Assembly: GCA_001443495.1 (NCBI GenBank)
Contig: LDXR01000010.1
Location: 1-54,400, forward strand
Source of the DNA: a candidate division NC10 bacterium CSP1-5
GTDB lineage: Bacteria > Methylomirabilota > Methylomirabilia > Methylomirabilales > CSP1-5
DNA: 54,400 nucleotides
Direction: 5' to 3'
The first letter of the stretch is position 1. Each line of letters begins with the position of its first letter. The notes beneath the pieces are model-generated. The model had not been told where the DNA came from, made no database searches, and worked only from the letters and a program-made list of their open reading frames with translations. This document shows, piece after piece, positions 34,020 through 42,141 of this stretch. A program made the translations under genes and the position numbers.

Positions 34020-35198
34020 CTAGACCCTCTCGACGATCAGGGCGATCGCCTCGCCGCCCCCAAGGCAGATGGCACAGAGTCCCCGTCGGGCCTGGCGTTC
34101 CTTCAAGAGATAGAGGAGCGTGGTGAGGATGCGAGCTCCCGTGGCACCAATGGGATGACCCAAGGCCACGGCCCCCCCTTTGACGTTGACGCGGTCCTCG
34201 GTGAGCCCCAGGATCTGCATGTTGGCTAACGCGACGGCTGAAAAGGCCTCATTGATCTCGAAGAGGTCAATGTCCTCGAGCTGCAGACCGGTATGCTTTA
34301 ATACCTGCTTGATGGCCTCAGCGGGCGCGATTGTGAACCATTCGGGGGCGAGGGCGGCTTGCGCGTACCCGACGACCCGGGCGACCGGCGTGATCCCCAA
34401 TTGAGCCGCCCGCCTCCCTGAAAGGACCGTGACCGCTGCCGCCCCGTCGTTCACGGACGGTGCGTTCGCCGCGGTGATGGTCCCGCCCTCCTTGAAGGCG
34501 GGTTTGAGCGTTGGGACCTTCTCGAGGGCGAGCCGCCCGGGCTCTTCATCCTCCTCCACGATCGTCGTTTCGCCCTTGCGCCCAGGAATCGGGACCGGGA
34601 TGATCTCCGCCTTGAAGCGCCCCTCCCGCTGGGCTGTCAGGGCGCGGGTGTAGCTCTGCACGGCGTAGCGATCCTGCTCCTCCCGGGAGAGCCGGTATCT
34701 GTCGGCGCACATCTCCCCGGAAATCGCCACGTGCATGCCGTTGATGACGTCCCACAGCCCATCGTGGATCATGCTGTCGATGAGCTGGCCGTGACCCATG
34801 CGGTATCCGGTCCGGGCCTTGTCCAAGAAATACGGGGCCCGGCTCATGTTCTCCATGCCCCCGGCCACGATGATCTCCGCATCGCCGCTCCGGATGGCCT
34901 GGGCTGCCATCGTGACCGCCTTGAGGCCTGATCCGCAAACCTTGTTGATCAGGGTTGCGCCAACCGACTGGGGCAGGCCGGCTGCGATGGTCGCTTGTCG
35001 TGCCGGGGCCATGCCCATACCGGCGCTCACCACGTTGCCGAGATACACCTCATCGACCTGGGCCGGCTCGAGGTGCGCGCGACGCAGCACTTCGGCAACG
35101 ACCAGACCGCCTAACTGGGGGGCCGGAACGGACGCGAGGGCTCCGTTGAAGCTCCCGATGGGAGTCCGCACAGCACTCCCGATCACAATGTCATCCAT
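34020..35198 (-). CDS. Acetyl-CoA C-acetyltransferase (thiolase)
   Basis: A 392-residue thiolase with all catalytic residues: nucleophile in INKVCGSGLKAV, NEAF Asn, GHPIGATG His and the second Cys in AICLGGGEA. It condenses two acetyl-CoA to acetoacetyl-CoA or cleaves 3-ketoacyl-CoA. AGGAGG precedes ATG 35198. It follows a 39-residue small gene and a PHA-type promoter/operator, so it is likely part of PHA metabolism, in addition to phaA at 37147. Confidence 0.92.
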   Translation of the reverse strand: MDDIVIGSAVRTPIGSFNGALASVPAPQLGGLVVAEVLRRAHLEPAQVDEVYLGNVVSAGMGMAPARQATIAAGLPQSVGATLINKVCGSGLKAVTMAAQAIRSGDAEIIVAGGMENMSRAPYFLDKARTGYRMGHGQLIDSMIHDGLWDVINGMHVAISGEMCADRYRLSREEQDRYAVQSYTRALTAQREGRFKAEIIPVPIPGRKGETTIVEEDEEPGRLALEKVPTLKPAFKEGGTITAANAPSVNDGAAAVTVLSGRRAAQLGITPVARVVGYAQAALAPEWFTIAPAEAIKQVLKHTGLQLEDIDLFEINEAFSAVALANMQILGLTEDRVNVKGGAVALGHPIGATGARILTTLLYLLKERQARRGLCAICLGGGEAIALIVERV

Positions 35199-35234
35199 GG
35201 TGGACCTCCTTCGTCGATCCCCGGATTCCCCCTC

Positions 35235-35354
35235 CTAGTTCAGAGTGGGTTCCTCGATCTCGCTCGAGCATCGCGGACAGCGAGGCCCGAGATGGTAGCC
35301 GTGATCCCAGCAAAAGCCCTCTGCAATTTCTATCGCTGACGTGATGGCTGCCAT
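35235..35354 (-). CDS. 39-residue cysteine/histidine-rich small protein
   Basis: ATG 35354 behind GGGGAGGG opens a 39-codon frame ending TAG 35235-35237: MAAITSAIEIAEGFCWDHGY then HLGPRCPRCSSEIEEPTLN. It has one Cys and two His near its middle and a CPRC pair, so a small zinc finger is plausible. It lies between the operator-bearing promoter at 35465 and the thiolase start, in the same direction, as first gene of the transcript. No family is recognised. Confidence 0.6.
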   Translation of the reverse strand: MAAITSAIEIAEGFCWDHGYHLGPRCPRCSSEIEEPTLN

Positions 35355-35464
35355 CTACCCTCCCCTTTCTTTTCTTTCAGGAGTGCATTTCTTGTTCCAA
35401 GAGGTGTCGTGGTCTCCTCGGCTCTCTTCACCACCCCAAAGGCCCCCACCGCGATATTACAAAT

Positions 35465-35493
35465 AATATAACACGCTGCGTTATATTAGTCAA
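35465..35493 (-). promoter_or_regulatory. Promoter with 23-bp palindromic operator for the thiolase operon
   Basis: On the minus strand TTGACT (35493-35488), 17-bp spacer, TATATT (35470-35465). The spacer holds TAACAC-GCT-GCGTTA, extended to TAATATAAC...GTTATATTA, a nearly perfect palindrome. The organisation is identical to that of the phasin promoter. A leader of about 100 nt precedes the 39-residue gene. Confidence 0.78.
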
Positions 35494-35639
35494 GATGTGT
35501 CAGTGGGGGGTCGCCAAGCTGATGCAAGGAGTCATGAATTTTCCAGGGTATCAGGCGACCGGCAAGGAGAGATCAAAGGCCTCCTGGGGAGGCGCGTGGA
35601 ATTGGCGGGCGATCCGGCGCTGAAGCTTTTTGGTTCCAG

Positions 35640-36158
35640 CTATCCCCGCTCCGTTTCGTGTTCGTGGATCCTTTGTTCCAAGCGATCAAGGCTCGCCTTG
35701 AGAGACTCGAGTTCAGCTTTGAGCGATGCGTCTCTCTGCCCCTCGGACTTCCCCTCGGTGGGCGCTTGGCCCTGATTGACCTCCCACCCCGGAGGTATCC
35801 ATCCCCGGGTCGTCCACTCCCTCCAGAGCTTGCCGGCGTCTGTCTGCGTCGCCATGAGGGCCTCCAGGTTCGAAAACAGTTGCCTCTGGAACAGGGTCTG
35901 GAGAGAGTGTCCGTATTGGATCACTTGGTGGAGGAAGCTCACCGGCAAGAGGTTTTTCCGCTTCTTCTCCTCTTCGAGGATGATCTGGGCCAGCGTGACG
36001 GTGGTCAAATCTTCCTGGGAGGCGCTATCCACGACCTTGACCTGCTTGCCCTCGCGGATCAGCCCTGCGATCTCCTCGAGGGTGATATAGCGGCTCCGGC
36101 TCGAGTCGTAGAGCTTCCGGTTGCTGTATTTCTTTATGACGATCGGCTCCTCGGCCAT
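35640..36158 (-). CDS. phaR: PHA synthesis regulator PhaR
   Basis: A 172-residue protein whose first 65 residues (IVIKKYSNRKLYDSSRSRYITLEE, AGLIREGKQVKVVD, EDLTTVTLAQII) form the PhaR N-terminal DNA-binding domain. A PHB-accumulation-regulatory domain (LLPVSFLHQVIQYGHSLQTLFQRQL) and a C-terminal coiled coil follow. In Paracoccus and Ralstonia PhaR represses the phasin gene and itself, is titrated by PHA granules, and so links phasin level to polymer. It is 16 bp after phaB. It is the obvious candidate to bind the palindromes in this cluster, although they differ from the CTGC/GCAG sites described for other PhaR proteins. The 150 bp downstream (35494-35639) show no clear gene. Confidence 0.92.
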   Translation of the reverse strand: MAEEPIVIKKYSNRKLYDSSRSRYITLEEIAGLIREGKQVKVVDSASQEDLTTVTLAQIILEEEKKRKNLLPVSFLHQVIQYGHSLQTLFQRQLFSNLEALMATQTDAGKLWREWTTRGWIPPGWEVNQGQAPTEGKSEGQRDASLKAELESLKASLDRLEQRIHEHETERG

Positions 36159-36174
36159 GCAGACACCTCATCCC

Positions 36175-36918
36175 CTACACATACATCCCCCCATTCACAT
36201 TCAGCACCTGACCGGTGATGTAGCTCGCGTCCTCCGAGCCCAAAAAGACGACCGCCTTTGCTACCTCCTCCGGTTTGCCAAATCGCCGCAGGGGGATCTG
36301 GGCGAGGATCTTCTGCTTCACGTCGTCGGGGACGCCGGAAACCATGTCGGTCGCGATGAACCCCGGCGCGATCGCGTTCACCGTGATCCCCTTCCCGGCC
36401 AGCTCCCTGGCCAAACTCTTCGTAAAGCCGAGGAGGCCAGCCTTGGCCGCCGCGTAGTTGGCCTGGCCGAAGTTCCCCATCTGCCCCACGATGGATGAAA
36501 TGTTGATGATCCTGCCATAGCCGCGGGCCGCCATCCCGTCGAGAAAGACTTTCGTGCAGTAGAAGACGCCGTTCAGGTTCACCGAGATCACGGACCTCCA
36601 GGTGTCGTCGTCCATCTTGGCAAAGCTCTTATCCCGATTGATACCGGCGTTGTTCACAAGGATTTCGACCCGTTCAAACCGCTTGAGTACCGCATCGCGC
36701 ATGCGCTGGACCTGCTCGGGGTCGCTGACATCGGCCTGGTAGATGTCGCTCGCCCTTCCTGTTCTTTCGATCGCCTGAGCGACTTCTCTGGCCATGGCTT
36801 CGTTCCGCTGGTAGTTGACGGCCACATCGGCCCCTTCCTCGGCCAGCGCCAGTGCGATCGCCCGGCCGATTCCGCGCGAGCCTCCAGTGACCACGGCAAC
36901 CTTCCCTTTGAGCCTCAT
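36175..36918 (-). CDS. phaB: Acetoacetyl-CoA reductase (short-chain dehydrogenase)
   Basis: A 247-residue SDR enzyme: TGGSRGIGRAIA cofactor loop, NNAGINRD, the Ser-Tyr-Lys triad in ISSIVGQMGNFGQANYAAAKAG, and APGFIATDM. It resembles both FabG and PhaB; the phaR gene downstream and thiolases nearby favour NADPH-dependent acetoacetyl-CoA reductase making (R)-3-hydroxybutyryl-CoA for PhaC. ATG 36918 (MRLKGKVAVVTGG) follows GGAGGGAGAAG; upstream in-frame sequence is not conserved-looking. Confidence 0.9.
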   Translation of the reverse strand: MRLKGKVAVVTGGSRGIGRAIALALAEEGADVAVNYQRNEAMAREVAQAIERTGRASDIYQADVSDPEQVQRMRDAVLKRFERVEILVNNAGINRDKSFAKMDDDTWRSVISVNLNGVFYCTKVFLDGMAARGYGRIINISSIVGQMGNFGQANYAAAKAGLLGFTKSLARELAGKGITVNAIAPGFIATDMVSGVPDDVKQKILAQIPLRRFGKPEEVAKAVVFLGSEDASYITGQVLNVNGGMYV

Positions 36919-36966
36919 CGCTTCTCCCTCCGCGTCGAAGGCCTCTGTCTGCCGTCGTGACGACAC

Positions 36967-36995
36967 AATATAGCTCGTCCCGGCGTCGGACGCAA
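36967..36995 (-). promoter_or_regulatory. Promoter of phaB-phaR
   Basis: On the minus strand TTGCGT (36995-36990), 17-bp spacer, TATATT (36972-36967). A TAACG half-site lies just upstream (near 37000), and another, TAACGC, lies at 37056-37061 in the intergenic region shared with phaA. Confidence 0.55.
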
Positions 36996-37091
36996 TGTCT
37001 AACGAGAACAACGCAAGTCTTTGTTTTTCAATAGGATACATCCACCTTCAAAGGATAACGCACGCGCTATAACGCAACTGCTAAAAATTGC

Positions 37092-37121
37092 TTGACAGTG
37101 GAACGAGGGTTGCAGTCTAAT
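37092..37121 (+). promoter_or_regulatory. Promoter of phaA
   Basis: TTGACA (37092-37097), 18-bp spacer, TCTAAT (37116-37121), 26 bp before the phaA start with AGAAAGGAG in between. TAACGC repeats (37056-37061 and 37071-37076) lie just upstream and may be operator half-sites for the divergent phaB and phaA promoters. Confidence 0.55.
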
Positions 37122-37146
37122 TCCCAGAAACAGAAAGGAGCAGATA

Positions 37147-38334
37147 ATGGAACCAGCCGTAATTGTGAGTGCGGTTAGGACCCCTATAGGCACCTTTGGG
37201 GGGGCGCTTAAGGAGACACCCGCGACAAAGCTCGGAGCGGTCGCCGTCGCTGAGGCCGTGAAGCGGGCCCATCTGGCGCCCGATCAAATAGGCGAGGTGA
37301 TCGTGGGCAATATCCTCCAGGCGGGCCTTGGCCTGAACCCGGCTCGGGTCGCGGCGCTTGAGGCTGGCATCCCCATCGAGGTGCCGAGTTACACGATCAA
37401 TAAGGCGTGCGGCTCAAGTATTAAGGCGGTGATCCTGGGGGCCCAGAGCATACTGCTCGGCGAGGCGGACATCGTGGTGGCCGGGGGTATGGAGAGCATG
37501 AGCACCTCCCCTTACCTCCTTCGGCGGGCACGGTGGGGGCAGCGGCTAGGGCACGGCCAGGTCGAGGATACCATTCTGGCCGATGGCCTCACCTGCCCTA
37601 TTACCTCTGTCCACATGGGAGTGACCGCCGAGCAGATCGCCCGAAAGTATGGGATCAGCCGAGAGGAGCAGGACCGCTTCGCCGTGCGCAGCCAGGAGAA
37701 GGCCCAGCGGGCCATCAAGGATGGGAAATTCGAGGGGGAGATCGTGCCGGTCCAGATCCCGCAGCCGAAGGGCGATCAGCTTATGTTCGCCCAGGATGAG
37801 CATCCCCGCGACACGACCCTGGAGAAGATGGCCAGGCTGAAGCCGGCCTTTCAGGAGGGCGGGACCGTCACGGCAGGGAACGCCTCTGGGATCAACGACG
37901 GGGCTTCGGCAGTGGTCGTCACCTCGATGCAGAAGGCGCGGAAGCTAGGACTGAAACCGTTGGGAGCCATCAGGAGCTGGGCCTCGGCGGGGGTCGATCC
38001 GAGCTTTATGGGGATGGGGCCCGTCCCCGCCTGCCGGAAGGCGTTGGAGAGGGCGGAGCTCAAGCCAGACGAGATCGACCTCTATGAGATTCACGAAGCC
38101 TTTGCTGCGCAAGTGTTGGGGGTCCTGCGGGAGTTTCCCGTTCCGGAGGAGAAGCTCAACATCCATGGCGGAGGCATCGCCCTGGGGCACCCCATTGGGG
38201 CCAGCGGGGCTCGGATCCTGACAACGTTGCTCTACGCCCTCCACGATCGCGGCGGTCGTTATGGGTTGGCCACCGGCTGTATCGGCGGCGGCCAGGGGAT
38301 CGCGATGGTCGTCGAACGGCTGGAGACCCTCTGA
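37147..38334 (+). CDS. phaA: Acetyl-CoA acetyltransferase PhaA
   Basis: A 395-residue canonical thiolase ([12 protein letters not shown] nucleophile, HEAFAAQV with His-Glu in place of the usual Asn-Glu, [18 protein letters not shown]). It is divergent from phaB-phaR and should make acetoacetyl-CoA for PHA synthesis. HEAFA for NEAFA is an active-site variation seen in some thiolases and may affect substrate range. It is clearly the closest relative in the window of the cysteine-free thiolase homologue at 30385 (shared [28 protein letters not shown] segments), so the two probably arose by duplication. Confidence 0.92.
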   Translation: MEPAVIVSAVRTPIGTFGGALKETPATKLGAVAVAEAVKRAHLAPDQIGEVIVGNILQAGLGLNPARVAALEAGIPIEVPSYTINKACGSSIKAVILGAQSILLGEADIVVAGGMESMSTSPYLLRRARWGQRLGHGQVEDTILADGLTCPITSVHMGVTAEQIARKYGISREEQDRFAVRSQEKAQRAIKDGKFEGEIVPVQIPQPKGDQLMFAQDEHPRDTTLEKMARLKPAFQEGGTVTAGNASGINDGASAVVVTSMQKARKLGLKPLGAIRSWASAGVDPSFMGMGPVPACRKALERAELKPDEIDLYEIHEAFAAQVLGVLREFPVPEEKLNIHGGGIALGHPIGASGARILTTLLYALHDRGGRYGLATGCIGGGQGIAMVVERLETL

Positions 38335-38416
38335 GCTTATACACGGCATCCCTTCATTGTTGACCGCGCCCCTCGTCACGTTGGCACCCCTCCGCCACAC
38401 ACGACCCGGGCCTCCG

Positions 38417-38445
38417 TTGACAGCACGTGCCTCATCGCATAGAAT
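38417..38445 (+). promoter_or_regulatory. Promoter of the AAA-JAB-E1-Ubl cassette
   Basis: TTGACA (38417-38422), 17-bp spacer, TAGAAT (38440-38445), close to consensus. The -10 box covers the ATG at 38444, which rules that codon out and moves the ATPase start downstream to about 38489. Confidence 0.72.
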
Positions 38446-38488
38446 GAAAATGATCGACCGCAGAGGTGTGTGCAGAGGGATGAAGGCG

Positions 38489-40234
38489 ATGAGACCGATG
38501 CCGTCCTGGGTGCGGGACCTCCATGAGGGGATCGAGGCAGAGGCCTCGAGCCTCTTTATCCTACACCACAATATCGCCGATTATGTCCCGCTCGGTCAGG
38601 CCTTTCTCCCCCTTCCCGCCTTTCTCGCTCAGTGGTTGGAACAGACGGATACCGTCATCTTCTACAATCGATCTACCGGTCTCCGCTTTCCCGATGAGGA
38701 GACGCAGCGACGATTTCGGGAGGGGGCGGGTCTCAAGGGTGAGCGCGACCAGCGGGACGCCCACCTGGAAGACCAGCGGCGACGGGCGTTGATGGCATTG
38801 GGCGAGGCGACAGGCGTGGAGCCTCCCTCGTTGCCTACGCATCCGAGCAAGGTCATCCCGCTGGTGGGCCAGGCCCTCCGGTCGGGGCGTCTCCGGAATG
38901 GGCGGCGACGCGCGATCGCCGTGCTGGAGTATGCCGAAAGTATCGCCCCGGCGGCAGATATTTCCTGCATGCACGAGGATGATCGCACCAACTTGGTGGC
39001 CCTCCTGAGTTTCGCGGCCGACCGCGCGATCCCTGAGCAGGGTGGGGTCCTCCTGCTCACCGTCGGCAATCTCGCTGACCTACACCCCACCCTGCGCCAA
39101 CCGGGGGGTCGGGTCGAGGTGATCGAGGTTCCCCTCCCCGATGAGGCGGAGCGGCTGCAGTATGTCGAATACCTCCTGGATCAGGATGGCCCGAAGCTGA
39201 GCATGAGTGCGGAGGCGCTGGCGCGGGCAACCGCCGGGCTGACCCGACTCCATCTCGATCAGCTCTGCCGCCATGCCAAGACGAAGGGATCTCCCTTGAC
39301 CTTTGAGGAGATCAAGCAGCGCAAGCGGGAGATCTTGCGGCAGGAGCTGTATGGCATGGTGGAGCTCGTCGAGCCGAGCTTCGAATTAGACACTATCGGG
39401 GGGCTCGCCGCAGTTAAGGAGTTCCTGCGGGAGGTGATCCAGGCCATTCGGGATGGGGACCTGAAGATGGTCCCTCGGGGGATCACGCTGCTCGGGCCCC
39501 CGGGAGTGGGGAAGACGGCCGTGGCCGAAGCGCTGGCGAAGGAGTGCGGGTTCAACTTTGTCAAGATCACCAACCCGCGAGAGAAGTGGGTCGGGGCTTC
39601 GGAGCGGAACTACTGGAAGATCCTGCAATCCCTCCGGGCCTTGACGCCCCTCGTGGTGCTTGAGGACGAGGCGGATCAGAGCGAGCAGTCGCGGGATGAA
39701 GTCAGTGGGGACTCGGGAGTGGGTAACCGGTTGCGGCAGATGCGCTTCGAGTTTACTGGCGACCCGACCATCCAGGGGAAGGTCCTGTGGATCCGGATCA
39801 CGAACCGTCCAGATAGGCTGGATCCTGCGGAACGTCGCTCAGGTCGGTTCAGCGAGCGGATTCCCCTGCTCATGCCGGATGCGGATGAGCGGGTCGCCAT
39901 CTTCGGCATCATGCCAAAGAAGCACGACTTTGCCACTACGGCCGTCGATCTTACCAAGATGGCGAAGCTCTGCGAGGAGCGGTTTCCGGGGCAGATCACG
40001 GGGGCGGATATCGAGGAGATCTCGCTCAGGGCCTACCGCCATGCACGGGTTCGGGGGGCGAAGGCGGTGGGGGAAGAGGATTATCGCTGGGCTATTGTGG
40101 ACTTCATTCCCTCTCAGTCGGCGGATGTGATCGGTCGGCAGGAGCTCATGGCGGTTTCCCACTGCTCCTCCCGCCGCTTCCTGCCTGAGCGATACCGGGA
40201 CGTCGGAGCCGAGCGGCTCCGGTCCCCCGGATAG
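38489..40234 (+). CDS. AAA ATPase of a ubiquitin-like cassette
   Basis: A 581-residue protein. The N-terminal 290 residues start SWVRDLHEGIEAEASSLFILH and end in a helical lid-like region that resembles a degenerate ATPase module (VLEYAES, VLLLTVGNLADL). The C-terminal AAA domain has Walker A GPPGVGKTAVAEALAKE, Walker B LVVLEDEAD, a sensor-1-like WIRITNRPDRLD and arginine finger SGRFSERI. It resembles CDC48/FtsH-type unfoldases more than clamp loaders. ATG 38489 is chosen since the promoter overlaps the earlier ATG and AGAGGG precedes it. Downstream JAB peptidase, E1-like and ubiquitin-like genes suggest it remodels or feeds tagged substrates. Confidence 0.8.
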   Translation: MRPMPSWVRDLHEGIEAEASSLFILHHNIADYVPLGQAFLPLPAFLAQWLEQTDTVIFYNRSTGLRFPDEETQRRFREGAGLKGERDQRDAHLEDQRRRALMALGEATGVEPPSLPTHPSKVIPLVGQALRSGRLRNGRRRAIAVLEYAESIAPAADISCMHEDDRTNLVALLSFAADRAIPEQGGVLLLTVGNLADLHPTLRQPGGRVEVIEVPLPDEAERLQYVEYLLDQDGPKLSMSAEALARATAGLTRLHLDQLCRHAKTKGSPLTFEEIKQRKREILRQELYGMVELVEPSFELDTIGGLAAVKEFLREVIQAIRDGDLKMVPRGITLLGPPGVGKTAVAEALAKECGFNFVKITNPREKWVGASERNYWKILQSLRALTPLVVLEDEADQSEQSRDEVSGDSGVGNRLRQMRFEFTGDPTIQGKVLWIRITNRPDRLDPAERRSGRFSERIPLLMPDADERVAIFGIMPKKHDFATTAVDLTKMAKLCEERFPGQITGADIEEISLRAYRHARVRGAKAVGEEDYRWAIVDFIPSQSADVIGRQELMAVSHCSSRRFLPERYRDVGAERLRSPG

Positions 40235-40293
40235 TGTGGGGGACGGACGGGTTCCGCCGCCTCCCACGGGTCTAGGAGACGTCGAGGGCGAAG

Positions 40294-40962
40294 ATGTTCC
40301 CCATCTATGTGAAGGAGCCGGGGTTCCGCGAGCCGGAAGACCCCATCTACTACGTGGTGACCAAGAGTGGCCTCTTTCAGGTCAAGCGGACCCCCGTCTT
40401 TCGCTCCCGGGTCCGCGTCCGTGGACTGTTATGGCTTGAGGAAGAGGAGGAGGGCGCACGCTTCCTACTACCGCCCATCCCCGAGAAGATTCTGGGTGAG
40501 ACCATGGCCTTTTTCCGGGAGGTCTTTCGTAAGTATCGGGCCGAGGCGGCCGTGCTCCTCTATCTGAGGGAGGGGGCGGGGGAGTACGAAATCCGGATTC
40601 CCCCTCAACAGGTGGCCGGAGGTCACTGCCGGTATGAGATCGGACCGAATCCCCCCGGCTGTATCCGGGTCGGAACCATTCACAGCCACGGCGCGGCTGA
40701 AGCCTTCCATTCAGAGCTCGATGATCTCGACGAACAATATGACGATGGGCTCCATGTGACGATTGGATCCTTGCATGCCAAACCCTCCGTCTCCTGCTCG
40801 CTCGTCGTGGACGGCCGGCGCTTCGACCTGCAAGCAGGGGAGGTTCTCGAGGTCATGCCGTGGCAGTTGGAACCGACGATCCGCCTCGAGGATTCGGAAG
40901 CGGTGACGCCAGTTCCCCCTCCGGGTGATTCCGATCCCAGTGGCCGGCCCTCCGCCATTTGA
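40294..40962 (+). CDS. JAMM/JAB metallo-isopeptidase-like protein
   Basis: A 222-residue protein. The MPN+ zinc motif is complete: H-S-H-(7)-S-x-x-D in GTIHSHGAAEAFHSELDDLD, with an upstream acidic residue in YLREGAGEYE. The beta-rich N-terminus (YYVVTKSGLFQVKRTPVFRSRVRVRGL) fits the prokaryotic JAB proteins found with E1 and ubiquitin-like genes. The expected role is cleaving a ubiquitin-like protein from a target or trimming its C-terminus. It begins 59 bp after the ATPase gene. Confidence 0.85.
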   Translation: MFPIYVKEPGFREPEDPIYYVVTKSGLFQVKRTPVFRSRVRVRGLLWLEEEEEGARFLLPPIPEKILGETMAFFREVFRKYRAEAAVLLYLREGAGEYEIRIPPQQVAGGHCRYEIGPNPPGCIRVGTIHSHGAAEAFHSELDDLDEQYDDGLHVTIGSLHAKPSVSCSLVVDGRRFDLQAGEVLEVMPWQLEPTIRLEDSEAVTPVPPPGDSDPSGRPSAI

Positions 40963-40968
40963 ACAAGG

Positions 40969-41116
40969 GTCCAAGGTCTGAAGTCCGAAGTCCAACGTCA
41001 AAAACGCTGGACTGTAAGACGAAGGTGGTGAAAAGGAATAACGAAGGCCGTTGACGTTCGAATGCTGGCCCTAAACGTACGCGGACGCTCGTGACTTTGG
41101 ACATTGGACGTTGGAC
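40969..41116 (+). repeat. In-phase heptamers in opposite orientations between the JAB and E1 genes
   Basis: Left block 40969-41003: GTCCAAG GTCTGAA GTCCGAA GTCCAAC GTCAAAA. Right block 41096-41116: TTTGGAC ATTGGAC GTTGGAC, the reverse complement of the left consensus. The 92 bp between them show no gene. The two blocks could pair in RNA (GTCCAACGTC with GACGTTGGAC). Confidence 0.8.
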
Positions 41117-41128
41117 GCACAGACCAAC

Positions 41129-41806
41129 ATGCTCGAGATCAAGGTGATCGGTATTGGCGGGATCGGTTGTGCCCTACTGCCTTTCCTGGCAAGGTATCTG
41201 AACTACCAGGGAGAGCCGGCGCGCATCACCCTCATTGACGGGGATGAGTTTGAGCGGGCCAATGCGGATCGGCAGGCTTTTGGGACGCTGGGAAACAAAG
41301 CGAAGGTCAAGGCGACCGAGATGGCTCGCGAATTTCAGCGGGTGGCCTTCCGGGCCGTCCCCCAGTACATCAGCGAGGCCAACATCACCGAGCACGTTCA
41401 GGAGGGTGACACGGTTTTTCTGGGGGTGGATAACCATAAGACCCGGAAGGTCGTGAGTGACTATTGCGAGAAGCTTGCCACCGTCACGTTGATTTCCGGG
41501 GGGAATGATTTCAACGACGGGAACGTTCAGGTTCATATTCGCGAGGGAGGTCGGGACCGGACCGCCCCGATCACGCGGTACCATCCGGAGATCCGGAACC
41601 CCCGGGATCGCTCACCTGCGGAGATGTCGTGCGAGGAGCTGATGGCGCGCGGTTCGCCCCAGCTCCTCTTCGCGAATCTCGCCATTGCCTCGGCCATGCT
41701 GAACGCCTTCTATGGGATTCGCGAAGGGAAACTCACATACGGCGAGGTCTACCTCGACATCCTCGAGGGAAAGAGCAACCCAGTCAGACGTGAGGGAAAG
41801 CAATGA
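41129..41806 (+). CDS. E1/ThiF-like ubiquitin-activating-type enzyme
   Basis: A 225-residue Rossmann-fold protein: nucleotide motif VIGIGGIGCALLPFLARYL, DGDEFERANADRQAFG (the Asp-Asn-Arg-Gln adenylation residues), KVKATEMA, and GVDNHKTRKVVSDYC. The family adenylates the C-terminal glycine of ubiquitin-like or sulfur-carrier proteins. It lacks the zinc CxxC pairs of MoeB/ThiF; a catalytic Cys could be the one in DYCEKL or SCEELM. ATG 41129 is preferred because the earlier TTG at 41111 lies inside the heptamer repeat. It overlaps the next gene by four bases. Confidence 0.87.
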   Translation: MLEIKVIGIGGIGCALLPFLARYLNYQGEPARITLIDGDEFERANADRQAFGTLGNKAKVKATEMAREFQRVAFRAVPQYISEANITEHVQEGDTVFLGVDNHKTRKVVSDYCEKLATVTLISGGNDFNDGNVQVHIREGGRDRTAPITRYHPEIRNPRDRSPAEMSCEELMARGSPQLLFANLAIASAMLNAFYGIREGKLTYGEVYLDILEGKSNPVRREGKQ

Positions 41807-42141
41807 CCGAACCTCTCAAGCAGGCGACGCGAGTCCGTCCGGCCTCCCCCACGGAGACCCAGGAAACGGTGCGGGTGATCTACGGGGTCCATTCCCTCGA
41901 TGTGAACATCGCGGGGCGGAGCGTCGGAGAGGTCCGCGCCGCCCTCAGGCAGGCGTTGAACATCCCCCCCCAGGCCGTGGCGGTCGTCGATGGGCGCGAA
42001 AGCCTAGAGAGCTACATCCTCCAGATTGGTGAGGTTCTGGAGTTCGTCCGACTGGCCGGCGAAAAGGGGAGCCTCGAGGGTGGCCTCCTCACATGGGGTG
42101 GAAGAGTGTCAGGGAGATGCCGGCCGCCAGGGGGACCGTGA
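41803..42141 (+). CDS. Ubiquitin-like beta-grasp protein
   Basis: A 112-residue protein whose residues about 22-88 fit a beta-grasp Ubl: VRVIYGVHSLDVNIAGRSVGEVRAAL, then a helix, VAVVDGRESLESYILQIGEVLEFVRLAGEKG. The EFVRLAGEKG end recalls the small Ubl-like protein C of PRTRC cassettes (FRRAVGTKG). Beyond it lies SLEGGLLTWGGRVSG and a Gly-rich tail, so a di-glycine is internal and would need cleavage, a job for the neighbouring JAB protein. The stop overlaps the convergent gene by 53 bp. The gene overlaps the E1 gene by four bases, supporting a working pair. Confidence 0.78.
   Translation: MTEPLKQATRVRPASPTETQETVRVIYGVHSLDVNIAGRSVGEVRAALRQALNIPPQAVAVVDGRESLESYILQIGEVLEFVRLAGEKGSLEGGLLTWGGRVSGRCRPPGGP

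Noticed and set aside
35502-35630. Possible 42-codon plus-strand frame downstream of phaR
   Set aside because: It has no ribosome binding site and no recognisable sequence features, so I do not call it.
38261-38488. Longer N-terminus of the AAA ATPase
   Set aside because: The upstream part overlaps the phaA 3' end, and the -10 box of a near-consensus promoter covers the ATG at 38444.
38417-42141. Labelling the AAA-JAB-E1-Ubl genes as a PRTRC or Bil system
   Set aside because: There is no ParB-related gene as in PRTRC and no E2-like gene as in Bil. Only partial likeness of the Ubl, E1 and JAB parts is visible.
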